From an uncultured Winogradskyella sp. (GTDB lineage Bacteria; Bacteroidota; Bacteroidia; Flavobacteriales; Flavobacteriaceae), in assembly GCF_947498345.1 (NCBI RefSeq), contig NZ_CANMJY010000003.1, forward strand, positions 1-64,000: 64,000 nucleotides of DNA. The letters run 5' to 3'. Shown in pieces: positions 8,150 through 18,198 of the stretch; within the stretch, counting starts at the first letter, position 1; each line of letters starts with the position of its first letter. A program made the position numbers and the translations under genes. A model generated the notes under the pieces. The model saw nothing but the letters and a program-made list of their open reading frames with translations, was not told the DNA's origin and did no database searches.

Positions 8150-10723
8150 ATGAAAAAAATTACCCTAGCTGTTACTCTAATTTTATTAGGAATAATACAT
8201 TTAACCGCTCAAAACCCAGATAAAGAAAGAGCTAAAAACTACTTATCAATTAAAGGAGAATTAACGTTCACGTTTCAGGTTGAAAACCATGAAGATGTAC
8301 CTATTTATACTAAAAACCTTTCTCTAATTAATTATAATCCCAATACTAAAACAGTAATTGCCTGGGCAAATGAAGCTCAATTTAGATACTTTGAAGCTTT
8401 AAATATTCCTTTTCAGGTTCCTGAAAATGAAAACGAAGTTAAAGAAGCTACAATATATGATGTAAGACCCTTAGCTAATAGAAATGCACAGTCCACACTA
8501 TCATTTCCTGTAAGTTCATATCCAACTTATACTGAGTACGCCCAACAAATGCAAGATTTTGAAGACGATTATCCTGCTTTAGTAGAGACGTTTAGTATAG
8601 GAGCAACAGGTCAAGGAGATAAAGAATTGTTATTTGTAAAAATATCTGATAATGTTTCAACTGACGAGCAAGAACCTAAACTTATGTTTACCTCATCTAT
8701 GCATGGTGATGAAATTGCTGGCTATCCTATGATGTTAAGCCTAATTAATTATATACTTACAGTATATAGTGATACAGGTCATGCTGACCATGCCAGAGTT
8801 AAAAATTTAGTTGAGAATACTGAACTATGGATTAATCCCAGTGCTAATCCTGATGGTACATACCACAATAGTCCTGATAATACTTCTGTAGCAAATGCCA
8901 GAAGAGGTAATGCAAACAATATAGACCTAAATAGAAACTATCCAGACAATAAACAGGGTGCACACACTGATGGTAACGCCTACCAAACAGAAACATTACA
9001 CTTTATGCAACTTGCCGAGGATAATCATTTTGTGATTTCTGCAAACTTTCATGGCGGTACAGAACTTGTAAATTACCCTTTTGATAATGCATATGTAAGC
9101 GAGTATACACATCCTGATGGAGATTGGTTTGAAAACATATCCGTAGAATATGCAACACATTGTCAAACTGATGCAAACTCTGGTAATACTGCAACTCCTT
9201 CCTACACAAATAAATCATCCTATATGACCGACGATGACGATAGCGATGTTTATCCTAGCCAAGGGGTTACCCATGGAGCCGAATGGTATCGTGTATTTGG
9301 TGGTCGTCAAGATTATATGAACTTTTATCACCAATGTAGAGAAGTAACTATAGAACTTTCTGATGTAAAAATATTGCCTGAAAGTTCACTAGTTGATTAT
9401 TGGTACTATAATAGAGATGCCTTATTAGATTATTTAACTCAAGGTACTTATGGATTTAGAGGTGTAGTTAAAGATAGTAATTACGGAACGCCTATTGAAG
9501 CTACAGTAACTATCGTTGGACATGATGCCTATGGGTCAAATACTATAAGTGATGCACCTCACGGTGATTTTTACAGACCTATTAATGCTGGCACATATGA
9601 TATTATGTTTGAAGCACCATGTTACCAACCTGTCACTATATATAACCAAACTATAGCTAACTATGAGAAAAAAGTTTTAGCAGATATATTAATGACTCTA
9701 TTAACACCTGCAATTCCTGGAAGCTTAAGTGTTACAGATATAGTATCATCATCAGTTACATTGAATTGGATTACAACATCTGGATCTTCTTTTGACCTAA
9801 GATACAGAGAAGTTGGTAGTGGTACATGGATTGAAATATTAGATATAGATACAGACTCATATAGTTTAACAGGATTAACGCCTAACACATCTTATGAATA
9901 TGAAGTACGCTCAAATTGCGGAACAAATTCTTCTGAATATTCTACACTAGATAATTTTACTACTGGAGATGTATCTTATTGTAATGCAGAAGGCAACAGT
10001 ATTGCTGATGAATATATTGGAGAAGTAAATTTAAATGGTACAGCCAATAATTCTGAAAGCTCTACTCTATCCGGATATTCAAATTACAAAGGCATGTCCA
10101 TATTTAGTCCAATTGAAATAGGAAGTACTGGCAATAGCATTTCAGTTAAGAAGCATTGGGATGGTACACAATACAGAGAAGCAGTATCAGTTTGGATTGA
10201 TTATAATCAAGATGGCATATTTTCAAGTAGTGAAAAAGTACTTGAAGAAGGAGCTTCTGTTAACCCACAAACAGTCTCTAGCTTGTTCACAGTGCCATCT
10301 TCAGCAAAAACCGGAGATACTGTAATGCGAGTTCTCATGAAATATTATAATGCCTCAAATCAAGGTACTATACAAGATGATCCGTGTGAGACATTTGATT
10401 ACGGTGAAGTTGAAGATTATACTATTAATTTCTTCGAAAATACATTAAGTATTTCAGATCAAAATATGGATCTCATTAGCGTTTACCCTAACCCTTTTAA
10501 AAATACTATTGATGTTAAGTTGCCTTCAAATATGTTAGGGAATACAATAGTATTTAATATTTATGATGTCTTAGGACGATCAATCAATACCAATAAATTA
10601 GAGTTAAATAATCAAACCGTAAGATTATTTACTCAAAATGATCTTAAAAGTGGATCATATATATTGAAGATATATGACGTAACAACAAATAGTACAGTTG
10701 TAAAACAACTTATCAAACAATAA
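8150..10723 (+). CDS. Secreted M14 zinc carboxypeptidase with type IX sorting domain
   Basis: An 857-residue protein with a signal peptide (about 1-20, ending 'LTAQ'). The M14 domain spans about 120-430. His185 and Glu188 in 'MHGDE' and His301 in 'NFHGG' are the zinc ligands, Asn261-Arg262 in 'DLNRN' bind the substrate carboxylate, and Glu402 in 'TIELSD' is the catalytic glutamate. A carboxypeptidase-regulatory beta-sandwich follows (about 435-520), then a fibronectin type III domain (about 525-605), a GEVEDY-type domain ending 'GEVEDYTINF', and a Por_Secre_tail with 'VYPNPF' and a closing 'LIKQ'. I infer export through Sec and then type IX secretion, for extracellular peptide degradation. 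It has its own terminator. Confidence 0.92.
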   Translation: MKKITLAVTLILLGIIHLTAQNPDKERAKNYLSIKGELTFTFQVENHEDVPIYTKNLSLINYNPNTKTVIAWANEAQFRYFEALNIPFQVPENENEVKEATIYDVRPLANRNAQSTLSFPVSSYPTYTEYAQQMQDFEDDYPALVETFSIGATGQGDKELLFVKISDNVSTDEQEPKLMFTSSMHGDEIAGYPMMLSLINYILTVYSDTGHADHARVKNLVENTELWINPSANPDGTYHNSPDNTSVANARRGNANNIDLNRNYPDNKQGAHTDGNAYQTETLHFMQLAEDNHFVISANFHGGTELVNYPFDNAYVSEYTHPDGDWFENISVEYATHCQTDANSGNTATPSYTNKSSYMTDDDDSDVYPSQGVTHGAEWYRVFGGRQDYMNFYHQCREVTIELSDVKILPESSLVDYWYYNRDALLDYLTQGTYGFRGVVKDSNYGTPIEATVTIVGHDAYGSNTISDAPHGDFYRPINAGTYDIMFEAPCYQPVTIYNQTIANYEKKVLADILMTLLTPAIPGSLSVTDIVSSSVTLNWITTSGSSFDLRYREVGSGTWIEILDIDTDSYSLTGLTPNTSYEYEVRSNCGTNSSEYSTLDNFTTGDVSYCNAEGNSIADEYIGEVNLNGTANNSESSTLSGYSNYKGMSIFSPIEIGSTGNSISVKKHWDGTQYREAVSVWIDYNQDGIFSSSEKVLEEGASVNPQTVSSLFTVPSSAKTGDTVMRVLMKYYNASNQGTIQDDPCETFDYGEVEDYTINFFENTLSISDQNMDLISVYPNPFKNTIDVKLPSNMLGNTIVFNIYDVLGRSINTNKLELNNQTVRLFTQNDLKSGSYILKIYDVTTNSTVVKQLIKQ

Positions 10724-10743
10724 TCTTTGCCAAAAACCAGTAT

Positions 10744-10780
10744 AAAAGCTCTATTTTTCATTAAATAGAGCTTTTCTTAT
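10744..10780 (+). terminator. Rho-independent terminator after the M14 gene
   Basis: A 13-bp perfect stem (AAAAGCTCTATTT / AAATAGAGCTTTT) with a short loop, 20 bases after the stop codon and ending in a T-rich run. Confidence 0.8.
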
Positions 10781-10901
10781 TTAACTGTTTTTCAATAAGT
10801 TAAAAACACAGCTATGTATTTCAACGATTATTTTTGCATTTAATAGAATCATACCCTATGTTTGACACATAATTTTAGTCCCAAACTAAACTTAACCGCT
10901 T

Positions 10902-13900
10902 ATGAAAACTTTTACCTTAACTATAAAAGGTTATGCTTGCTTTGCATTAATCTTTATGTTATCTACATCTTTATTTGCACAAGATTTTAATGTGCAACAT
11001 ATTCAAGATGATATTGCAAGGACCGGAGGTAGTACTAGTATTACACCTGTATCATCAACCAATAGTGCTTTTGCATTAGCTAACAACAACAGAAAAATGA
11101 CTGCTGGATCCAGCGGCTCGACGGGTTCCTTTAATATCCGAGACTTATCTGGTGCCAGAGTATTAACAGGTACTGGAACCTTGAGTTATTACAGAGAAGG
11201 AAACTCCAGTACATCAAATATGAGGTTTAATAGTTCTATTTGGGAGTATATTGGCCCTCCAGGTGGTGCTAATGAAATGATCGTTAGGGGAAGATATGCC
11301 TTAAGTCTAAACGGAGGAACAAATAGTATTACACAAGCCTTATCAGGTATTACTAATGCAAATGATTGTATACCATTTATAACTGGTGTAATTTCTAATA
11401 AAAATTCAGCAGGTGCAGACTCAGGTACTGCCATTGCATATTTAGAGGATGCGAGTACGTTACGAGTAGAAAAAGGTACTAATGCCAATAATGTAACTGT
11501 ATATGTTACCGTTGTAGAGTTTACTGGTAGTAATTGGACCGTATTACATGGTGATTCTGGTGATACGTCTGGTGATACAGGTAGTGTGACTTTAAGAAAT
11601 AATTCTGATGGAACTGGTACAGCAACCAATGTAAGCGCTTGGAGTGAGGCTATAATATTCAGTCATCACAGAGGTGATAATACCAATGATGGCACCAATG
11701 AAGGAATTGAAGATCATTGGCCTTTGATGGATCCTGGTTCAAATAACCAAACTGTGGATTGGACATTTCAAAGTGGTCACGCGTCTACAGGAACCAATAG
11801 ACAATTTGTTCACGTTCTGTCTCATTCAGATTTAAATGTTACAAGATTTCAAAATACTTCAAGTTCGCAAGATGAAACAACAATAAATATAAGTTCTGCT
11901 GGCTTATCAAATACAAGTGAGGCTTTAATTATTGGATCATCAATTAGTACAGGTGGAGGTACAGCGTATGGTAGAGGTTGGAGAAATTATTACTTTAACT
12001 CTGCTACCCAAGCTGCACATTGGGCACATAGAAGTGGAAATACAATGGAGCATGAAATCCAGATTGTGGACTTATCTGCTTTAATTACACCTACAGGACC
12101 AGAGATTAATGTACAAGGTAATACAACGACTATTGTAGATGGAGATACAACACCAAATGTAAGTGATGATACGGATTTTGGAACAGTAATAACAGCTGCA
12201 GGAACCCAAGCCCATACTTTTACAATTCAAAATATTGGTGCTTCAACCTTAAGCTTAACTGGAAGCTCACCATATATAAGTATTTCTGGTACTAATGCTG
12301 CAGATTTTAGTGTTACTGCTATTCCTAGCTCATCTATTTCGGCATCTGGATCCACAACTTTTGAGATTACATTCGACCCAAGTGCGGATGGATTAAGAAC
12401 AGCTACTCTAACTGTAAACAATGATGATAGTGATGAAAATCCTTATAACTTTAACATTCAAGGTACAGGGTACACACCTGTACCAGAGATTAATGTAAGA
12501 GGAAACGGCAATACAATTACTGATGGTGACACGACTCCTACTGCGACTGATGATACGGATTTTGGAACGGTAGTCACAGCAGCAGGAACTCAGGTTAATA
12601 CATTTACTATTGAAAATACTGGTGACGCCTCTTTATCATTAACTGGAAGTTCACCATATGTTAGTGTATCTGGGACTAATGCGGCTGACTTTAATGTTAC
12701 TGCTATCCCAAGTCCTTCAATTGCGTCTTCTGGTTCTACAACTTTTGAGATTACATTCGACCCAAGTGGGGATGGTTTAAGGACTGCCACACTAACTATA
12801 GCTAATGATGATAGCGACGAAAACCCTTACAACTTTAACATTCAAGGTACAGGGTACACTCCCGCCCCAGAAATTAATCTTCAAGGTAATGGTAATACAA
12901 TTACTGACGGTGACACAACACCTTCAGCAACAGATGATACAGATTTTGGCAGTGTAGATACTATTAGCTCTGTTGCTAATATCTTTACTATTCAAAATAC
13001 TGGTGATGCATCTTTATCATTAACAAGTAGCTCACCATATGTTACTATATCTGGTACTAATGCAGCTGACTTTAGTGTTACTGCTATTCCGAGTTCTTCA
13101 ATTGCAGCTTCGGGATCCACAACTTTTGAAATCACTTTTGCACCTAGTGCAGCTGGTTTAAGAACAGCAACACTATCTATTGCTAATAACGATAGTAACG
13201 AGAACCCTTATAATTTTGATATCCAAGGAACTGGTACTACACCTACTTATTGCAGCTCTTCAGGTGATACATCTTATGAAACAGGTGTTACTAATGTAAC
13301 TTTTGAATCTATTAATAATTCTGATGGTCCTTTAAAGGATGTTGGTTATGAAGACTTTACTTCTACGCATATAGCAAGCGTAACTCAAGGTAGTACAGAA
13401 AATTTAAGTGTGAGTGTTAATACTGATGGAAATTACACTATACATGCTTATGTCTGGATAGACTGGAATCAAGACTATGACTTTGATGATGCCGGCGAAG
13501 CGTATGATTTAGGAACTGCTGTAAACGTTAGTAGTGGTACAACTACATTATCCCCATTAACTATTAATATTCCTGCTGGTGCAACTCTTGGTACCACAAG
13601 GATGAGAGTATCTGCAAAATATAACGCTGACCCTACAAATTGTGAGGCAACTTTTGATGGTGAAGTAGAAGATTACGGAGTAACTGTTATTGCTTCATCA
13701 CCATTTCAAGAAATTGACATAACTGGTAATGGTGCTTCTATAGTAGACGGAGATACTACACCAACCATAGTAGATGATACCGATTTTGGTTCTACTGATG
13801 TAGGTGTGCCAGTGGCTAATACATTCACAATACGAAACTTGGGTGGTACAAACAACTTAATCCTTACGGGAAGTTCACCATATGTTAGTGTTTCTGGTGC

Positions 13901-16900
13901 TCATGCAGCAGATTTTACTGTAACAACAATACCTACAACACCAATAACAGCAGGATCTAGTACAACGTTTCAAATAACATTTAATCCCTCTGCTGGTGGT
14001 ATTAGAAATGCAACCTTAACCATCTTAAATAACGATGCCGATGAAGGTACATATAATTTTGACATTCAAGGAAATGGAATCGCTCCATTAACCGAAGGAC
14101 CTGGTGGAATTATAGCAGATTTAGCACTATGGCTAAAAGGGACGGACGGCTTAACCTATACTGATGGGCAACCCGTTAGTATATGGAGAGATCAAGGTCG
14201 TGGCTCAGATGCTACAGTTCCCGCTGCTGGGCTAGAACCTACCTACCGTGACAATGTTGCCTATAATGTGAATTTTAACCCTGTAATAGATTTTGATAAC
14301 GATTACGATACAGCATCAGAAGATTACACTTATTCAGACACCAACAGAACAACATTAGTGGGTACATCCGGGTTTTACACGCAAGATATATTTGTGGTTT
14401 CAATACCAGACGTTACTGCAAATTCTGCGTTGGCAAGTATGGATGTATTTTGTGGGGATAGAGATGCTCTTACAGATGAACGTGATGGAAGTGGTATCGG
14501 TTATGGAGGATACTCAGTAAGATTCGCTGATGAAGTAATATCTTATGCGGTTGGTACAACACCTTCTTCAAGCTCTACACCAGTTGCAGATAGAGGTTAT
14601 GGTATTGCACATACAAGTACAACAGACTCCTATGACAATGTTGGTATCATAAATTCTAAAAACAATGCGACTTCAGCTACAGCAAATATTTTATTATATA
14701 ATGCCAATGATATAGGAAATACCGAAGTTGGTGTACCTCAATTTTCTAATGTTAGTGATTCAAGATATTTCATTGGACGTAGTGAAGCTTTTAAAGGTAG
14801 CTATGAAGGACGAGTATGTGAAATTATAACTTATACAGCCAAAAAAGATGATGCTAACTTAACCCAAGAACGTAACAGAATAATGTCTTATTTAGCAGTT
14901 AAGTATGGAATTACGCTTGGTGTTAATGGAACGTCACAAGATTATGTAGATAGTGATGGTACTGTAATATGGGATCAATCTGTAAATTCGGGTTACAATT
15001 ATGATATAGCTGGTATTGGCCGTGATGATGATTCTGACCTAGATCAAAAACAATCTAGGAGTGTCAATAATGCTAGTGATGTTGACGGAAGAACCCAAGG
15101 TATAGTTACTATGGGATTAGCAGACATCTACGATACTAATAATATCAACAAATCAACAAATCCAACTACATTTAATGATAAGGAATTCTTAATGTGGGGA
15201 AATAATGGTATTGATCTTAACTCTGCCGCAACTACGGTATCTGTCAATATGAGTGCCGGAATTTCTCCTGCTTTAACTACCAATGTAACTTTCACAGCTA
15301 TGCAACGTATCTGGAAAGTTGTAGAGAATGGCGGAGATATCCCAGAAGTAAAGGTAAGAATACCACAAGCAGCAGTAAGAAATATTTCACCTCCAGGAAG
15401 CTATTTAATGTTTATTTCTGATACTGGAATTTTTGATCCAACCGCAGATTATAGAGTAATGACTTCTGATGGTTCTGGTAATTTAGAAACTGAATACGAT
15501 TTTGATGGTACTAAGTATATAACTTTTGGTTATGCACCACAAGTTATAGTAGAACGTTCGGTATACTTTGATGGATCTGTTGACTATGTTGACATGGAAG
15601 ATGCTTTAGACTTAAACCCTTCAGGATTTACAATGTCTGCTTGGATAAAACGTGATGCCGCTGATAGTGGAAATAAATCTATTATATCTAAAAGAAATAC
15701 ATCATTTACAAGTGGTTATGATCTAAGAATTAGAAATGATGATAGAATTCAGGTATTATGGCAAAATGGTAGCTTACAAAGTCTGGTAGGTACGACATCA
15801 ATTCCTGATGATGAGTGGCATCATGTCGCAGTAATATATGACGGTACTGATGCATCTATCTACATCGATGGTGTTCTTGATAGAACTCAAGCAAAAACAG
15901 CACCGGTAACAACTGATAATTCTTTCTTAATAGCAGCTGCTGGTAAAGGTACCATAACACAACACTATAGAGGAAATATTGATGAAGTACGTGTCTGGGA
16001 CACGGCGCTAACAGAAGATCAATTACGCTTTGTAATGAATCAAGAAATTGAAGGTAATTCTGGTCAGACCATGGGTAAAGTATTACCAACTTCAATTACA
16101 AAAAATGATATTGATGCAGTTCCGTGGAATCAGTTAGCTGGATATTATCCAATGTCTGTTTACACGTATACTAATACTGATGATGCCTCAGGAAATGGTA
16201 ATCAAGGAGCTTTAAGAAATCTTGATACTGTTGATAGACAAACAGCACCATTACCATATGAGTCAACAGCAGATGGTGATTGGGATACTAGCGGAACCTG
16301 GGAAAACGGAAGCGTACAATATATCCCAGGATCAACATCTATAGTAGATTCATCGGTCACCGTAGATTGGAATATCGTAAGAACATCACATAATGTATCT
16401 ATGGATAACTCCTCTTTACCATCAGGTAAAAATGATAAACGCGATGTACTAGCATTGTACGTAGATGCCAATGAATTAACCTTAACTGGTGATAATATTA
16501 GTGAAACCGGCAACGGATTATCTGTTTCGCACTACTTGAGTTTAACTGGTAAAATTGACTTAGAAGGTGAATCGCAGCTGGTTCAAACTGAGGATAGTGA
16601 TTTAGACATTATTGGTAGCGGAGAATTAGAAAAAGACCAACAAGGTACAGCAGATACATTTACTTATAACTATTGGTCATCGCCAGTCGGTGCAACTGAT
16701 ATTGCAAAAAATGATCATCGTTATACAGTACAAGATGTTATGCTAGATGGTACTAACCCTATTAATTTTTCAAGCTCAGGGTTAAATGGTGCAGCTACCA
16801 ACCCAATAAGAATAGCCGATTACTGGATTTGGAAATTCGCCAACCTAACAAGTGATGATTATTCGGCATGGCAACATGTAAGACGCACTGGAGACATTGA

Positions 16901-18116
16901 TGCTGGTGAAGGTTTTACTATGAAAGGCCCAGGAACAGGGTCCATATTAACCGATCAAAACTATGTGTTCTTAGGAAAACCTAATAACGGAGATATCACC
17001 TTAACTATTAACGCAGGTAACGACTATTTAGTTGGTAACCCTTATGCTTCAGCCATCGATGCTGATGAGTTTATCGCAGATAACACAGCTACTTCGGGTA
17101 CCCTTTATTTCTGGGAACATTGGGGCGGAGGCTCACATATATTACGCGAATACGAAGGTGGATATGCATTATATAACCTATCAGGTGGTGTACCAGCACC
17201 AGCACCAGATCCAGATGTGGCTCAGGTTGGCGTAGGTACAAAAACACCAGGGCAATATATTCCGGTAAGTCAAGGTTTCTTTGTATCTGGAGTAAGTGCA
17301 GGTACTATAAATTTTGAAAATGATCAGCGTGCTTTCCAGATAGAAGGTAGTTCTAACTCTGTATTTTTAAGAAATAATACTGCCGCAAGAACTGAGGTCG
17401 ATCCTAATAATGCTGAGGATATAGATGATAGAATGAAGTTTAGAATTGGTTATAATTCTGGCAATGAATTGCAATTACATAGACAACTTCTATTAACTAT
17501 AGATGATAATACAACAATGGATTACGACTGGGCATTTGATGCCTTATTATACGATGACCAGACGGACGATATGTTCTGGATGATCAATGACAATAAGTAT
17601 ATTATACAAGGTAGTAATGAAGTTGAAATGGCTACGGTATATCCTTTAGGTATAAAAACGAATATCGATGGTCTCAACAGTATAGCTATAGATGCTTTAG
17701 AAAATGTACCTGATAGTATTAATATATATGCACACGATATTGAGTTAGGTATCTATCACGATCTAAGAGTAAGTGATTACGAATTCTTCTTAAATGCAGG
17801 TGAGTACTTAAACCGTTTTGAAATTACGTTTGCTACCGAAGCGCAATTACTTGGCGTGGATGACGAAGTCAACGAAAATTTAGATGTATTATACTCTAAT
17901 GACAAAGAAAAAATTGTATTAATAAACCCTAACCTTGTGGATGTAAAATCGATTGAACTATTTAATATGCTAGGTCAATCTGTACATACCATCGAAAATA
18001 TTTCAGAGAGCGGTTACTCTGAATATGAAGTTAAGAATTTAAGTACTGGAACTTATATTATTAAGTTATATACTGCAAGCGGTTCAGTATCGACTAAGAA
18101 AGTTTTAGTAAAGTAA
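10902..18116 (+). CDS. Giant secreted multidomain protein: HYDIN-type repeats, GEVEDY, LamG and type IX tail
   Basis: A 2404-residue protein with a signal peptide (1-27, ending 'LFAQ'). In order: a beta-rich N-terminal region to about 395; three tandem choice-of-anchor-D (ASPM/SPD-2/Hydin) domains of 128 residues from 400, 528 and 656; a GEVEDY domain at about 783-935; a fourth Hydin-like domain at about 939-1063; a region starting 'GGIIADLALWLKG' that resembles the concanavalin-like and DUF8202 segments of Bacteroidota adhesins (about 1066-1545); a LamG/concanavalin domain at about 1550-1720 ('TMSAWIKR', 'DDEWHHVAVIYDG', 'GNIDEVRVWD'); a long beta-rich region; and a type IX sorting tail with 'FNMLGQSV' and 'LSTGTYIIKLY'. 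No catalytic motif is visible. I infer a cell-surface or released adhesin. A -7 element TATTTTTG lies at 10829-10836. Confidence 0.85.
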   Translation: MKTFTLTIKGYACFALIFMLSTSLFAQDFNVQHIQDDIARTGGSTSITPVSSTNSAFALANNNRKMTAGSSGSTGSFNIRDLSGARVLTGTGTLSYYREGNSSTSNMRFNSSIWEYIGPPGGANEMIVRGRYALSLNGGTNSITQALSGITNANDCIPFITGVISNKNSAGADSGTAIAYLEDASTLRVEKGTNANNVTVYVTVVEFTGSNWTVLHGDSGDTSGDTGSVTLRNNSDGTGTATNVSAWSEAIIFSHHRGDNTNDGTNEGIEDHWPLMDPGSNNQTVDWTFQSGHASTGTNRQFVHVLSHSDLNVTRFQNTSSSQDETTINISSAGLSNTSEALIIGSSISTGGGTAYGRGWRNYYFNSATQAAHWAHRSGNTMEHEIQIVDLSALITPTGPEINVQGNTTTIVDGDTTPNVSDDTDFGTVITAAGTQAHTFTIQNIGASTLSLTGSSPYISISGTNAADFSVTAIPSSSISASGSTTFEITFDPSADGLRTATLTVNNDDSDENPYNFNIQGTGYTPVPEINVRGNGNTITDGDTTPTATDDTDFGTVVTAAGTQVNTFTIENTGDASLSLTGSSPYVSVSGTNAADFNVTAIPSPSIASSGSTTFEITFDPSGDGLRTATLTIANDDSDENPYNFNIQGTGYTPAPEINLQGNGNTITDGDTTPSATDDTDFGSVDTISSVANIFTIQNTGDASLSLTSSSPYVTISGTNAADFSVTAIPSSSIAASGSTTFEITFAPSAAGLRTATLSIANNDSNENPYNFDIQGTGTTPTYCSSSGDTSYETGVTNVTFESINNSDGPLKDVGYEDFTSTHIASVTQGSTENLSVSVNTDGNYTIHAYVWIDWNQDYDFDDAGEAYDLGTAVNVSSGTTTLSPLTINIPAGATLGTTRMRVSAKYNADPTNCEATFDGEVEDYGVTVIASSPFQEIDITGNGASIVDGDTTPTIVDDTDFGSTDVGVPVANTFTIRNLGGTNNLILTGSSPYVSVSGAHAADFTVTTIPTTPITAGSSTTFQITFNPSAGGIRNATLTILNNDADEGTYNFDIQGNGIAPLTEGPGGIIADLALWLKGTDGLTYTDGQPVSIWRDQGRGSDATVPAAGLEPTYRDNVAYNVNFNPVIDFDNDYDTASEDYTYSDTNRTTLVGTSGFYTQDIFVVSIPDVTANSALASMDVFCGDRDALTDERDGSGIGYGGYSVRFADEVISYAVGTTPSSSSTPVADRGYGIAHTSTTDSYDNVGIINSKNNATSATANILLYNANDIGNTEVGVPQFSNVSDSRYFIGRSEAFKGSYEGRVCEIITYTAKKDDANLTQERNRIMSYLAVKYGITLGVNGTSQDYVDSDGTVIWDQSVNSGYNYDIAGIGRDDDSDLDQKQSRSVNNASDVDGRTQGIVTMGLADIYDTNNINKSTNPTTFNDKEFLMWGNNGIDLNSAATTVSVNMSAGISPALTTNVTFTAMQRIWKVVENGGDIPEVKVRIPQAAVRNISPPGSYLMFISDTGIFDPTADYRVMTSDGSGNLETEYDFDGTKYITFGYAPQVIVERSVYFDGSVDYVDMEDALDLNPSGFTMSAWIKRDAADSGNKSIISKRNTSFTSGYDLRIRNDDRIQVLWQNGSLQSLVGTTSIPDDEWHHVAVIYDGTDASIYIDGVLDRTQAKTAPVTTDNSFLIAAAGKGTITQHYRGNIDEVRVWDTALTEDQLRFVMNQEIEGNSGQTMGKVLPTSITKNDIDAVPWNQLAGYYPMSVYTYTNTDDASGNGNQGALRNLDTVDRQTAPLPYESTADGDWDTSGTWENGSVQYIPGSTSIVDSSVTVDWNIVRTSHNVSMDNSSLPSGKNDKRDVLALYVDANELTLTGDNISETGNGLSVSHYLSLTGKIDLEGESQLVQTEDSDLDIIGSGELEKDQQGTADTFTYNYWSSPVGATDIAKNDHRYTVQDVMLDGTNPINFSSSGLNGAATNPIRIADYWIWKFANLTSDDYSAWQHVRRTGDIDAGEGFTMKGPGTGSILTDQNYVFLGKPNNGDITLTINAGNDYLVGNPYASAIDADEFIADNTATSGTLYFWEHWGGGSHILREYEGGYALYNLSGGVPAPAPDPDVAQVGVGTKTPGQYIPVSQGFFVSGVSAGTINFENDQRAFQIEGSSNSVFLRNNTAARTEVDPNNAEDIDDRMKFRIGYNSGNELQLHRQLLLTIDDNTTMDYDWAFDALLYDDQTDDMFWMINDNKYIIQGSNEVEMATVYPLGIKTNIDGLNSIAIDALENVPDSINIYAHDIELGIYHDLRVSDYEFFLNAGEYLNRFEITFATEAQLLGVDDEVNENLDVLYSNDKEKIVLINPNLVDVKSIELFNMLGQSVHTIENISESGYSEYEVKNLSTGTYIIKLYTASGSVSTKKVLVK
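12099..13248 (+). repeat. Three tandem 384-bp coding repeats (Hydin-like domains)
   Basis: Copies start at 12099, 12483 and 12867, an exact 384-base period (128 codons). Copies 1 and 2 share identical runs of about 30 bases, for example around 'GAGATTACATTCGACCCAAG'. A fourth, more diverged copy starts at about 13717 after an intervening GEVEDY domain. The repeats remain in frame throughout. Confidence 0.85.
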
Positions 18117-18146
18117 TTTTGCCCCAAATCTTAAATCTTAACCTAC

Positions 18147-18178
18147 AAAAAAGCCCTGAGTTATTCAGGGCTTTTTAT
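18147..18178. terminator. Bidirectional terminator between the giant gene and hisS
   Basis: A strong stem, AAAAAAGCCCTGA / TCAGGGCTTTTT, with a five-base loop, flanked by A-run and T-run. It sits between two convergent genes and can serve both strands. Confidence 0.85.
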
Positions 18179-18198
18179 TTATAACAATATTGATTATT

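Noticed and set aside
12099..13248. Possible CRISPR array or satellite, from the repeat period
   Set aside because: The 384-bp period is far too long, has no spacers, and stays in frame as protein domains.
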